Assembly: GCA_015680685.1 (NCBI GenBank)
Contig: MNCI01016517.1
Coordinates: 1-55,006 of the forward strand
DNA: 55,006 nucleotides
Direction: 5' to 3'
Source: Gnetum montanum
Taxonomy: Eukaryota; Streptophyta; Gnetopsida; Gnetales; Gnetaceae
Shown here: in pieces, positions 11,441 through 22,615 of the stretch
Layout: each line of letters starts with the position of its first letter
Numbering within the stretch: the first letter of the stretch is position 1
Made by a program: the position numbers and the translations under genes
Notes under the pieces: model-generated
The model's database searches: none
Seen by the model: the letters and a program-made list of their open reading frames with translations, nothing else
Told to the model about the DNA's origin: nothing

Positions 11441-11539
11441 AGTTTTATGATCGCCTAATCATCAATGGGTGAGGTTGCAAGCTGAGTAGCTATCGCTTTT
11501 CCTTTCATTGATTATTGAGCTACATAGTGTAAATCGAAT

Positions 11540-11913
11540 TCTGCTATTATTGCTTTCCATCAGGGTATCCTGCTACTTTCATACAAGTTGTTCATGATAG
11601 CCTGAAGTATGTTGCTTTTGCATATGATGTTCACTTGGCTATAGAATAGGTAGTGTCTCCACTTTCTTAGTGTGAACACTAAAGTGAGGAAATTCCTTTC
11701 CACTTCATTGTATTTGGCTTCATATGCTATTAATGCATGGCTCAAGTAATAAACTAGGATCTCAAAGTCATCTTCTCTTTTTTGGCATAACATGGCTGCA
11801 ATAGATGTGTCTAAGGTTGTGAGGTAGATGTAGAAAGACTTATCCCTCTATAGTGGGTACATAGTCGAGAGGTATAAAAGCTCTTTCTTTAGATCATCAA
11901 AGGCTTGCTGGCA
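11540..11913 (-). pseudogene. RNase H of element B
   Basis: This is the standard gypsy RNase H domain joined to the end of RT. Visible motifs: FYIYLTTLDTSIAAMLCQ at 11,790-11,860 (the 'LYLAVSDxAIGAVL' block), then VYYLSHALIAYEAKYNEVER ('YYVSKxLxxAExRYxxIEK') and LRKWRHYLFYSQVNI ('ARKLRHYFQAH'). It ends ILQAIMNNLYESSRIP at 11,560. The first catalytic Asp (TTLD) is present. The frame runs open for 77 codons after the TLD block. Confidence 0.82.
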
Positions 11914-13128
11914 CTATGTTGTCCATTTGAAGTTAACCCCCTTCTTTAGTAAGTGTTGCATGGGGTGTAACATGTCATTCAACCATACTATGAACCTTCT
12001 GATGAATTGTATTCTACCTTGCAACCCATGCAATTCATTAAGGTTAGTAGGGGGTGCTAGGTTAACGATGACCATAACTTTGTTAGGGTCCATTCGTATC
12101 CTAGGCTCCGATAGTACAAACCCTAGCATGCATCCAATTTTTATGTGAAAAACACACTTCTTCAGATTAAGGTGCAGGTCATGCCTGTAACAACATTTCA
12201 GGACTACATCTAGATCAATGGGATGATCAATAGCTACCTTATACTTGACCGCTATGTCATCCACGTAATCGTTGAGTCTCTCTAGGAGGTATTCACTAAA
12301 TATGTAGGTCATGTCTTGTTGGTACATTTCTATAGCATTATTTAAATAAAAGGGCATCAAAGTATAACAAAAATTCCCCCAAGGGGTCATGAATGTAGTT
12401 GTCAATTGATGCTATGGATTTATGAAAATTTGGTTGTAACTGGAGAACCCATCCATGAAGGATAGTAAAGCATGATCGGCCGTAGTGTTGATAAGCTGGT
12501 CGATGCTTGGTAGTGGAAAGTCATCTTTAATAATTACCTTGTTCATATCCCAAAAGTTTATATAGATTTGTATCCCTCCTATTTTCTTAGAGACTACAAT
12601 GATGTTTGACATCCATTCCAAGTAATCGACAACCTGAATGAAACCTGCTTGGTATAGCTTAGTGATTTCATCTCATATGACTAGTGCTATTTCTAGTTTA
12701 ATCTTTCAAGCATTTTGTTTAACCGATTTGACACGTGGGTCTAATACAATGTTATGTTGTATTAGCTATGGGTCTAATCCCAACATATCATTGTAAGACC
12801 ATGTGAATACTTTATTGTTTTCTTGAAGGACTCTAGATATGTCATTTTGCATATGTTCATTTAGGAGGGAACTTAGTTTTAGCATTTTTACTTCCCCCCT
12901 AGATGTTATTATCGGTACTTCGATGAGAGGGTCCTCAGTCACATTCCCAACCTCTAAGTCTAAGGCTTGGAGCAAGTGATCAGGCCAGTCTAGGGATGTT
13001 TCTAAGGATGCTACAGTGTTATTGGTTGATGCCTCCCAATCTATCAACTCTAAGTTTGGGTATCTTGCAAGCTTGCCATGAGGACCTGTTAAAGTTAGTA
13101 GTGAGTGTAGATCACGCTGCATGACCAT
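11914..13128 (-). pseudogene. Reverse transcriptase of element B
   Basis: Minus-strand gypsy RT with its N-terminal extension. The first open part (13,128-12,766) ends in NNKVFTWSYNDMLGLDP, the conserved 'FAWSxxDMPGI' lead-in. The RT blocks follow: AGFIQVVDYLEWMSNIIVVS, IQIYINFWDMNKVIIKDDFP, LPSIDQLI, LLSFMDGFSSYNQI (12,412-12,621); then TTTFMTPWGNFCYTLMPF, the active site NDYVDDIAVK (about 12,250-12,275), LHLNLKKCVFHI and LGFVLSEPRI (down to 11,914). The YVDD motif is intact. Stops separate the open pieces (after LDP, between INP and TTTF). It is the best preserved RT here: C has YVDN and A has lost the core. Confidence 0.9.
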
Positions 13129-13261
13129 CTTGTTTAACCTACCATAATAAGAAGAAGCTTAGTCAAGTGATACTTGGTTGAATCTATAGCACATAATGGT
13201 AAATATTTGCAAAGCAACAATAAAAGATGCAATGATTGTCAAACATTCAGCCAAATTCGTA

Positions 13262-13375
13262 GATTGCTAGTTTAAGGTCTTGGTAGAATGTAAGCAGATT
13301 CAAACATTCAACTGATGCTAAGTCTACCAATTTAAGGTCATGGTGGACCATTAACAGGTTGATGGATAAGGTCAT
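13262..13375 (-). repeat. ~31-bp repeat block upstream of RT (element B)
   Basis: Two or three units with GCTAGTTTAAGGTCTTGGTAG and CCAATTTAAGGTCATGGTGG, the same core as the array after integrase. The block lies just upstream of RT in element orientation and just before the start of the antisense gene region on the plus strand. Confidence 0.6.
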
Positions 13376-14336
13376 GCTAAAGTGGATGAAGTCAAGGACA
13401 CTTTGGGGTTCCTAACTCAAGCGCAGGTTGCAGTGCAGGAGGAGACTCCATCCACTCAGTAAGGTATTACATTACCTTTGTTATTTAGATTTCTACAATT
13501 GATATTGTTGAAATATATGTCCTTTGCCATATTTTTAATCATCATTTTGGACGCTATGCTACCGTCGTCGTTGGTTGGCCACAGGGGTTGTATAGATGTT
13601 ACACTATAGCCACATGTAGCATTGACCTAGCTACCATTGTTGCGAGTGCCTTTTTGTAGGGGTTTTGGTAGGACTGTGTAGCTTAGGGAATGGCTAGTGT
13701 AGCATGCCACTGTCAAGAGGGTTTTAGCCTTTTATGCCATTTGATAAGTGAGACATGTGTTAAACGCAGTTGAACACGAGTTATTTTGTATAACTGAATT
13801 ATGTTTGGGATGGCTGTAGTATAGTAAACTCTTACTTTTTGCACTCTGTAATGCTTTTTATTGCAGCATGCCCGTATGTTATGGGGCTTTGCAGATTTGT
13901 CATATTATCACACTGTTAAGTCTACAATACCACCATGTTGCTAATTTTGTTAAACCTATCATATTGTCATGCATTGATTACATTGCATTGATTACGCTAT
14001 GTTGCATGTCTTCATGTTTTCGTTTATTTGCTTTAGCACGTTGTTGCATTCTATAAGGTTTGATGACCCTACTATGTTGCAAAACTTGCGCTGTCATTTG
14101 TTTTCATATATGTGTTTATTTTTACATATACTTTTTATGCCTTTTTTTTTGCATCTGTGAAGCCTTGCTATGCTACATGCAATGAAAATGCTATGCTACA
14201 CTATGCATAGTGAGAGTGCCATGCTACGCTACATGTAAACGTTGTTTTGGTATGCTACATGTAAACGTTGTTTTGGTACGCTACATGTAAAATTTGCTTG
14301 TGCATAGTGCTAACGTTTAGTTCTTCGTTGGTGTAG
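13376..14336 (+). other. Non-coding leader of the antisense gene, with a candidate first exon
   Basis: An open plus-strand stretch at 13,376-13,457 (encoding HAKVDEVKDTLGFLTQAQ and on) ends at a possible donor, CA/GTAAGG. It could be a 5' exon, but nothing confirms this. The rest holds pyrimidine-rich sequence and GCTACGCTACATG-type hairpin motifs (14,165-14,285), like those in the LTR U3 regions. A possible acceptor GTGTAG lies at 14,331-14,336. Confidence 0.3.
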
Positions 14337-15152
14337 GGTTATGCTAAAACCCATTTTGATTATCTTGGAAATCGTAGGAGTCCTGTGCTACCTAAGAGAA
14401 CTCGTGGCCAATGTGACTCCTCCTCACACACGTGTGGAGTGGTAGGTGGCCTAGTTCTGGGAGGGTGCATGAGATTTCCTACAGTTCCTCCTCCGGCACT
14501 TTAGTATGATCATTTGGTCACACTTGTCGGTAGAGGTAGCAATCGCAATCATAGAAACCCTATTTCCTTGGGAAAAATGGGGTATTCTGAAGTTTTTGAC
14601 TGATGGGCCAATCAAGGGCAAGTAGGAAAAAGGTTCCAACTAGCATCCAAAAAGCCTATGATGCTTGAGTTGGATTTGGGAGATGCCAGAGTACAGGTGT
14701 TACCACTTATACAATACATTGTTCATTGCTTGCGACATGGGCACCTACTTTTAGAACCCACCTGGAACCATTTACTATGCCAACGAGTGAGTTCTACGAA
14801 GGTATCTTATTGTGTAATCTATGCTATGCTAGAAACAAGTTTTAATAGTGTATATATTCATTTTTTTGTGCTACTATGTCTTTTATTGACATGAGTGGTC
14901 TTCACAGTGACACAGATGCTTTGGCATTGGCACAGATGGCCCTATGGGAGTTTTCTTCCACTAGGAATGTGCACGCTAGCATGATAGGCCAATGTGGGGG
15001 TGATTTCAAAACCTATCCAACCTAGTATTCCCAATTTTATGGAAAATGTAAAGAAGATGGTTGGTTGGATGGGGAATGGACCTCCCTTAGGTAGCTCACT
15101 ATTGAAGATGTGTTGGTGGATCTTCCACCATTTCCCATGCCATTCAAATTTG

Positions 15153-15255
15153 GTATGCTAAAATGCAAATTCACTGCTAAATGCTTGAATAATGTTTACA
15201 TTTTGCTAACCATATTTCTCTTTTTTTTATCTTTTTTTTTTGCAAATCATTTTAG
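15153..15255 (+). other. Intron b/c of the antisense gene (103 bp)
   Basis: GTATGC donor at 15,153 and a TTTTAG acceptor ending at 15,255, preceded by a long T-rich tract (TTTTTTTTATC and TTTTTTTTTT). Exon b leaves one base (G), and exon c supplies TA to give a Val codon; the frame then continues through AKKSQEV into the long frame of exon c. The frame is phase 1 on both sides. Confidence 0.65.
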
Positions 15256-16305
15256 TAGCAAAGAAATCCCAAGAGGTAACTGTAATTACCTCTTAGCACG
15301 ATGAGACCAACCTCTTCTTTAAGTATGAGGAGGTGGGGGAGACCTAGTGTTGGCTCTACAATGGGGCCCCAACCATGCTAGTCCATAACCTTCAGGATGC
15401 TAGGCTTATGGACTTGTTTTTGGTAGTTAACTTGAGTGTCTTGCTTGCTAAGATGCTTTCCCTAGCTAACTCCTTGTTTGAAAAGGTGGACCACTTCCAC
15501 ATACGTATTCATAGTGTGCATGTGGTAATTGATGTCAATGATCAATTATTCATGGATCTTTTTGGTGTCTCCTTTGATGGTCTCCCCATGGGAGAAAAAT
15601 CCAAGAGAGATGCACACAATCAGGAGGACATCGAGGAGTGGCTAAGGGCTGCCAAGGACTAAAAGGGGATTTATATGAAGAAAGCCAAGCTATGGGTGGC
15701 CAAAATGGTTTACCCTGTCTTTCGTGCTTGTGCCTTCCCCAAGCTACTATCCAAAGGAAAAATCATTGGGATTAAGTAGGCTTAGATAATGAGGGAAATC
15801 ATGGAAGAAGGGACCCATTACAATTGGGCCAAGCATCTTTGCAAAGGCATGCTGGTTGAGATGGTCAAACTTTGCAGGAAGCTTGAATCCTGTTTCAACG
15901 TGCACCATGCTTTTTTCATAGCTTGCCTTCCACATTTTGTAGAATTCTTAGTAGTCCATGAGAATGGGATCTAGGTACTGCAAGATCGTAAGTAGATTTC
16001 CAAAATGTGGATTTGCCAAGTCTTCTATACTACCCAATCTTACAATCCCCCAGAAGCTATCAGGGAATCGTTCTCGATGAAGATGAGGGATCAGGTGGCA
16101 TGAAACTTTCAGGCTAAGGATAGCATGGGAGAGGCACCCCCCATTACCATCGGCAGTGTGAAAAAGGGGGAATGCATCATTGTAGAGATGGTGACGATGA
16201 AATGGTAGTGCAAGAGGTCTCTTATGATTAAGGAACCTCCCTTCATAGATGAAGGAAGAGGGAAGAAGCTACGACTCAAACTTTGTAGAGTGCAGCCTCC
16301 AATTG

Positions 16306-16446
16306 GTGAGTTTTTTTTGGTTTTTTGATTTGTGATTTTTGGTTTATTTTTTCATTTGCTATGCTATGTTACACTAGGTAGCTTAGTATAGCGTAGAAAC
16401 TATTCCAAGTTGGTGTTATCTACTTACTGTAATTACACTTTGTCAG
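16306..16446 (+). other. Intron c/d of the antisense gene (141 bp)
   Basis: GTGAGT donor at 16,306 and a TTGTCAG acceptor ending at 16,446. The one base left by exon c (G) plus CT makes an Ala codon that leads into KEEEEEGEEEV; this is phase 1 again. The intron is T-rich at its start and carries a GCTATGCTATGTTACAC...TAGCTTAGTATAGCGTAG inverted motif like those in the LTRs. Confidence 0.65.
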
Positions 16447-18294
16447 CTAAGGAAGAAGAGGAAGAAGGAGAAGAAGAGGTAATAACCCCTACTATGGGGG
16501 AAACTAATGGAAACACAGATGCTCTGGTTACTAAGGAGGGGGCCCTGATTGGTGGAAATGGGGCCTCAACTGATGAAGAGGAGGCCCCTGTCAATAAAGA
16601 AAAGGGGCTAGCCAATGACAAGGAGATCCTTGGCAACCAGGATGAGGTTGTTGGTGACAATCCTTTTGTAGAGAATAGCTTAGTGCTAGAGGGGCACATG
16701 AACATCGAGGATGCTGCTATGCTATTGGGTTAGGTAGAAGTAGAGGGGCTCCATTTGGATGCTGGTGAGTTTCACCACATGTTTGACAATGTGCCAATGG
16801 ACGATCCCCCTGCTATCACCCTTGAGGATTTGCTAGGTAGAAGCTTGACACTGTCATTTATGCTATTCATCAACCCTATTATGGTTCTCTCAACTTTATC
16901 TAATATGTCTTTTCATGTAGTTGATACCACCGTTGACACCTCTGGCCCATCCTTGATTTTCATACGACCATGGACTGAAAACCCTGATAAATTTACTTTC
17001 ATGGAAGGGGTGGTCAATGACATGATCGACTGTGTAAGATAGGTCGACTCAGAAGTGGATAGATTAAAGTTCTATGCTAGACTCTACATTATTATTAGAT
17101 TCACTACACCTCTATGACTAATGCATTTTTTTGTGGTTTGTAGATTCTTGTCTCAAGTGGGATCCTAAATAGGTTGTTAAGGTCGACACTGTGCTTGCAT
17201 TTCCACCAAAGGTGACCAAATTACCTTGATGCATATATGATGATGCAAGCCAATGTGCCTTGTACTCAGCATGCTCCTTATGGGAATGAAGGCACATGAA
17301 TGAATACCTTTGGAAATGGGTCTAGAGGCTTGAGAAGGAGAAGGCTAACCTAACCGTCGAGATAGGATATCTCCACTCTAAGAATAAATTCCTATTGGCC
17401 CAAGACACCAACGATGGTAGTTGACACATGACCATCATTGACTACGTGAGGTACTAGACAGCCGTGTGGCACAACAATGAGGCCACCTGTGAGATAATAG
17501 AGTAGTGCATGCAGATGGACCTGTTAGCCTAGAATCAAGACTGGAAAGATTACAGCGCCAAGGTTTACGAATGGGGGTAGGCACAGAAAAATCATAAGCA
17601 TATGTATAAGTTAGAACATGACACCTATCATAACTAATACAGGGATGCCTCAATCAAGTTACATACTCATGAGGTATTCCTTTATATTATTAGCACTTCT
17701 GGGGCTTACGACAGGTTCATGAAATAGGTGATAGTGAGTGAGTCCCCCAAAAGGGAAGTGACCTTTCCTATGGGTAAGACCACCATTTCCACCTTTTCTC
17801 TTGGACCTCCAAGATGGACATCTGTGGAGAAGGAGAAAGTTGATGCAAGTGCTGATTTGGGTGCTACGAATTGGGCTGACATCATGGAAGAGGAGATCTT
17901 ACAATGCCTAGCAGTAGGCCTGGATTAGATACCCCTCGAAATAGATGTAGGGTTGTCTTGGGTCAATCACCCTTCAACATGGTGATAATTTACTTTGTTG
18001 GAGTCTTTATTGCAGCTTTAGCTGACTAATGTATTCTTTTATGGTGCAAGATCTAGGTGAAAACATGGGGCCTACTAAAGCACGAGATGATGGTATGGGA
18101 AAAGGGTTGTAGTGTAGCAACTAATCCTTTTATATGAATTCAATGAATGATGTAAACATTATTAATTTATGAAAGACAAACTCAAATACGAAGAGATCTA
18201 TTTTTCTCATGTGTTATATGTTCTATTTATTTTTATTCTATTCTATTCTATTTTTATTTATGAATTGAATTTGTTAGGAATGTCTTGCTTTAAT

Positions 18295-18420
18295 TTTAGG
18301 CCATTGTGGGCCATCATGATAGTTTTAGGCCATTTCAGGCCATAAGTAGTTTTAGGTCATTTCGGGCCTTATGTAGTTTTAAGGGAAAATTTTGCCAATT
18401 TTAGGCCTTAGCAGGCTGTG
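18295..18420 (-). repeat. ~31-bp repeat block downstream of protease (element B)
   Basis: Four units with a TAGTTTTAGGCCATTTCAGG core separate the end of the antisense gene (plus) from the end of protease (minus). The same block, inverted with the element, follows protease in D (43,690-43,745). Confidence 0.7.
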
Positions 18421-18599
18421 GTGTAATGCAGATGAAGGAAATGTGAGAAGTTTAGAGAATAGGTTAGACATTTGGCATAGATGAGTAAATGTTAAATGAA
18501 CAAGGAATAAATGCATAATGGGTGTTAATTGGATAAGAAGTAGTCTATTTGTTACGCTACACAAGTAACGATTATCCTTGCAACTACTTTCTAACCCAT

Positions 18600-19432
18600 C
18601 GTGGGCTTGGCGACATGTAAGGTTGAGAGGCTTTGTTGCAGTATTCTTCTACGTTGTCATCTACTACTTGAAAAGACAACTTAGCCCACACAATTTCATT
18701 TTTTGAACTGGCATCTTGGGCCAGCTCTTTTGTCAAATAGTTAGTATCAGTAGAAATAGGTGCCTCGTTCTCAGAGGTTATGACCTCTGAACCTTACTTC
18801 ATATCTATGTTATTTATTTCCTAGGTTGTTACTTCATCACCATGTATCACCACATCCCTGTTTTCGTAAGGTAGATGGATTTCCAAATGTATGGGTGAAG
18901 AGATAGCCCTAAGTTGGGCTAACCATGATTTCCCCAAGATTAGGTTAAACTCGGGAATCTCTTCCACCATGATAAACATCCTACTTGTGGGGGACTAGTC
19001 CCCTACCACAAAGTTAATGTGGACAATGCCTTTCACCACCACTTGCACCCCGTTGAATGACTTTAGACATGACATTTTCATGGGTTTGATTTGGTCTACC
19101 AAACCTAGTTTTTCCACTATGGGGAATAAGATGATGTTTGTAGTAGCCCCATCATCAATGTGTACTCTTTGGATCCTGTGTTTACTAACTCGAATTATGA
19201 TGAACAAGGCTGCTGTTGTCGCCTGACCCTTTTCAGGGTCTTCCTTAATGAACTTGTCATGGAATGTCAAATGGGATGGTTGTGGTTGTTTGAGAGTAGG
19301 AGGAAGCATGATTGAATGGATCACTTTCTCTTCTATTGGCATTTTCTCATTAATTGGTATGGCAGTTAACATGTGAACTAGGGCCTCACGATGTGCACTG
19401 GGGGTCGTTACTAGGTTGTATAGGCTCAACAT
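18600..19432 (-). pseudogene. Aspartic protease of element B
   Basis: Retropepsin-like protease that would cut Gag-Pol. The first part (19,432-18,995) has SLYNLVTTPSAHREALVHML, VIHSIMLPPTLKQ, LTFHDKFIKEDPEKGQATTA and the active-site segment RVHIDDGATTNIILFPIVEK. The usual Tat motif is 'VLIDGGSSxNIL', so the catalytic Asp is kept but the next residue is Asp. After a frame break comes SRMFIMVEEIPEFNLILGKS then WLAQLRAISSPIHLEIHLPY (18,990-18,860), the 'ILGRPWI...STLHQ.LKF' end. D has the equivalent LILGRPWLA and ISSPIHQEVHLPY. The downstream coding trails off near 18,600, 200 bp before the antisense gene's repeat block. Confidence 0.75.
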
Positions 19433-19462
19433 TATATTCTTTGGTTTTAGAGCCTATTTGAC

Positions 19463-19960
19463 CTAAGTAAGAGCACTTAAGAGGTCATGCCAGCCTTCTT
19501 GTTGTTTACTGCCCTTCTCTTCTTCCATTCGTCCTAGAAGATGGATTTCCCAAGGAGGGGTAGTTTTAGGTTTAGGGTTAAACACTTTCGGGAGAGGTGG
19601 CAATGACTGTGTGTGCATAGCGGCATTAACATTTGGAGATGATGTAGGCGTAGATGCAGAGGACGAAGGAGTAGGCTTGGAAGAACCTAGGGTAGTACAT
19701 TCTGTAGCCATTTCACCTATCAGATGCCCTTCCCATTTCCTTGAACAAGAAGGCTGTTATGTCACTTTATGCTGGATTTGTGGGATAGGGGTAGTTGAGT
19801 GTTTTGGACCCCTAATGATGAATGGTTTTTGTGGCATTAGTGTGGGTGGCGGTGCGGTTGTGATTGTAGAAGGTGCAGGGGTGGATGTCTGAGGAGGGAC
19901 CTTAAGGACAAACAGTTGTTGCAGTGTCTTTCTTGCCATTGTTGATGTCACTACACTACA
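19463..19960 (-). pseudogene. Gag-protease linker with repeated PFVIKxP motif (element B)
   Basis: Ser/Thr/Pro-rich linker of the gag-PR polyprotein, in two open pieces (19,951-19,757 and 19,711-19,463). It contains LQQLFVLKVPPQTSTPA and, about 30 residues on, QKPFIIRGPKHSTTP: two copies of a short motif that occurs three times in the corresponding linker of D. The second piece is low complexity (TPSSSASTPTSSPN) and ends WEIHLLGRMEEEKGSKQ. No enzymatic function is expected. Confidence 0.55.
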
Positions 19961-20029
19961 TTGAGATACATGAACTACAAATAGCTATTGTGGTAGTTCC
20001 AGATTACCATCTATGCTAATCATATTAAT

Positions 20030-22280
20030 GATGTACCCCACATCGTTAGTGTTGAGGAGGTCTTTGTAAACATGCATGGATTAATTCTTAGGGTAGATGA
20101 AGTTGCTTTCATCCAACACCAACTTCCCCTAATCAATCATCCATTGAATGTCATCTTTCAAGGCCAAACAGTAGTCTATGTCGTGACCATAGAGTTGGTG
20201 GTAATCATAGCATCGTTCTAGCCTTAAATTCCTTGGAACTAGGGGCTCATTGCACATAGCCAAGGAGGGGTTCCTAAGGATTTTTTAGTACCACTAATGC
20301 CATTTGATCGCTTCCTCTAACATCTTCTTATGTTGAATGTACCCTGCCCCTAGCAATTGCTTTAGAAGTTCTGAAGGTTTGACTGGTAGCAGGGTGTGCT
20401 TAGAGTGATCTCTACACTTGAAGTTGGGCTTAGGTGGCATGGGTGCCAACATCAAGGGTTGGGCAACGTTGCTCAGGCTAAGCATAGGATTAGTTGGTGT
20501 CATGGACACTTTCTTGTTATTGTTGTTTTTGGGCTTGGCCTTGTTTGCCACAGTCGCGACCGTGGCCATTGTGGCCTTGCCCTTCTCGTTGTCCTTTTTA
20601 GTATGTGCATTTTTATAGGAAACATAGGTTGAGTTCGTACTAGCTTCAGCCACGTCTTGAATGCTTTTCATCTATGCAAAAGCTTGACTTAGAGAGCATA
20701 GGGCTAGATTATATAGCTTGGATTTGATGAAATCGTTCACCACCCCCTAAAGATGGCCAACAAGTGGCCCTTCATGATAGGCTTGCAGATCTCGTTCAAC
20801 ATGGTGCTACACTACTATATAAACCTTTGTACTGACTCTAGTGGGTCTTGCTTAACTCACATTAACTGATCTAGTGTGACTTTAGGCTTCAAATTGTACT
20901 TGAAGTGGGTCATGAACTAAGTCTACAGCTCCTCCAATGTTGAGATAGAGGTGCACAGGAGTGCTTAGTACTAGTCTAAATATTTGCCCATCAGAGACAT
21001 AGCAAAGACATGAATGATGGTATGTGGCCATTGTTACAGTAACAAAGATTCAGATTTGAATGTGACTAGATGTGTGTTAAGGTCACCCTCCCCATTGTAT
21101 TTTGTAAATTAGGGGAGTAACATCCCAGGGGTAGTGTAGGAATAGGGATCGTCAGACTGATGGGATCATCATGGTAGAAATCCATGATTTGTACCGTATC
21201 AGAACCAGTAGCTTTAAGGCATCTAACTTCTTCAGTAAGGGTATGGATAAGTTGAAATGCTTGATCCAAACCTAGAGATAATGCAAATGGTTGTGGGGTT
21301 GCATGGGCAACCATCGTTTGTGGTGCAGCAAAGTCAGTGGCTTGGATCATAGGAGGGGTCGTTGGGGATGGCCTTGCAATGGGTGTTTCTTGTGTGGTCC
21401 ACCACCCAGCAGGTGATGCCATTGGAGTCGTGGTTGTTGGTGGTACTATGGGGTTGGCCTTTTTCATGACCAATGGAACATGCCATAGTCTCGTGCTTGG
21501 TTGCGATACCTACGGGACTTAAGCTGTTTGGTGGTAAGGATGCTATGACATCTGGTGGGGCTATGAGGTGGGGAGCAAAGTGGTTTGGGTCGACCATGTG
21601 ATTGGGGCTAGACTTGCCACTGATAATGAAGTAGATGTAGATGATGGGATAGGAAGAGTGGCTCTGGGTAACTGCAAAATAGAAGCGGTGTGTATGTAGG
21701 GTAGCATGGGTGTAATCAGTGCTTGGTTTGAGGATGGGATGGAATGGGGGGGAAGAGAGTCTAGGTACAAAATTGAGGTAGGTGCTTGCTAATATGCTAA
21801 GGGTGCAGGATGGCTGCCCATGGCTGATGCAAGTGCAGATTGAGGTAGATTGATGATGATCACAAAGGGAGCCATCGCAAAAATGGGGTTTGACTTAAAA
21901 GTTACGGTAGGGGGGATGGTCATAGTGTAAGTTTGGCCATTCCCCTTGGACTAGGATTCCAAGTCTTGCTATCCATCCTGGAACACTTCATTGTAATGGA
22001 ATGCCAAATCTCACTCCTTAGGCTTATTAACTTGTAGCAGCTGATTGAGGATCCACTAATACATCTCCGTCAGGGGGATGGAAACTTCAGGGTTAGGGAC
22101 AAACTCCCTCCCATTCTAGTAAAGGAACTTGAAACTACATTTATGCTTGAGTTCTTGATGATCTAGGGGCAGATCTACCTAGATCTTTATGCAGATAAAG
22201 TCGTAATGCTCTACATCTTGTGCCAAGGACTAGGGAAAAAATGGCGAATCCTAAGGGACTAGCGTGGAACCATCACTGGG
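20030..22280 (-). pseudogene. Gag of element B
   Basis: Capsid and nucleocapsid precursor, frame-broken. The N-terminal part (about 22,240-22,030) has FICIKI, ELKHKCSFKFLY, GREFVPNPEVSIPLTEMY and WILNQLLQVNKPK, also found in C. A Pro/Ser/Thr-rich stretch follows (21,770-21,330). Then come LDQAFQLIHTLTEEVRCLK and VQIMDFYHDDPISLTIP (21,270-21,150) and, in other frames, the capsid core: PKFTKYNGEGDLNTHLVTF, HTIIHVFAMSLMGK, FMTHFKYNLKPKVTLDQLM, VKQDPLESVQRFI. The zinc knuckle is at about 20,160-20,215: RCYDYHQLYGHDIDYCLALK (Cys-x3-His-x4-His-x4-Cys). The last part, DVGYIINMISIDGNLELPQ (about 20,030), leads to the linker. The order agrees with gag of D. Confidence 0.8.
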
Positions 22281-22590
22281 CTAGGTGGCTGCTCAGCACC
22301 CATGGTGCTTTAGGCTATGAAAGAAGCCTCAAATCTTGAGGTAGAAATAATGGTCATTGTTGGAATCATCTTGCATATTGAAAAAGGAAAAATCGCAAAC
22401 TAAGAAACACAGAGATCAAGAGGAGATCAAAGGCTTTTCATCTTGTTGGATTCCAAAGGAACCATCATCGTGACCAATTTGCACCACATGATGCGTAAAC
22501 AACCACAAAAGAGTATCACATTTACACTTGTGCATGAAGGGATACAAAGAGCATGTAGGACTACCCGTAGGACATGGAAAAGGCACCAAA

Positions 22591-22609
22591 GGCCCTCCTT
22601 CTAGTGCCA
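22591..22609 (-). promoter_or_regulatory. Primer binding site of element B
   Basis: On the minus strand TGGCACTAGAAGGAGGGCC, six bases inside the 5' LTR. TGG pairs with the CCA end of a tRNA. C (36,638-36,656) and D (39,174-39,192) have nearly the same 19 bases at the same place. I could not match the sequence to a plant tRNA from memory. Confidence 0.7.
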
Positions 22610-22615
22610 AAAAAC

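Larger units (their letters stand above)
14337..18000 (+). pseudogene. Antisense multi-exon gene between PR and RT (element B)
   Basis: A decayed, spliced gene opposite to gag-pol. Exon a (14,337-14,786) starts GYAKTHFDYLGNRRSPVLPK and ends at a GTGAGT donor. Exon b (about 14,891-15,152) holds ALAQMALWEFSSTRN and LTIEDVLVDLPPFPMPFKF. Exon c (15,256-16,305) stays in one frame for 350 codons despite about eight stops, with KVDHFHIRIHSVHVVIDVND, LFGVSFDGLPMGE, EDIEEWLRAAKD, KLWVAKMVYPVFRACAFPKL and HFVEFLVVHENGI. Exon d (16,447-17,033) starts with an acidic AKEEEEEGEEEV region and ends FTFMEGVVNDMIDC. Exon e (17,144-17,930) is coiled-coil-like (RLEKEKANLTVEIGYLHSK) and ends GATNWADIMEEEILQC. Introns b/c and c/d preserve frame exactly; a/b does not, and exon e has a frameshift. 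I recognise no family. A homologue lies at 49,700-52,080. Confidence 0.65.

Noticed and set aside
19611-19892. Plus-strand open frame rich in Gly and Val
   Set aside because: Mirror of the Ser/Thr/Pro-rich gag-protease linker on the minus strand, which has homologues in D.
21337-21522. Plus-strand open frame (MAWIIGGVVGDGL...)
   Set aside because: Shadow of the Pro/Thr-rich part of gag on the minus strand.
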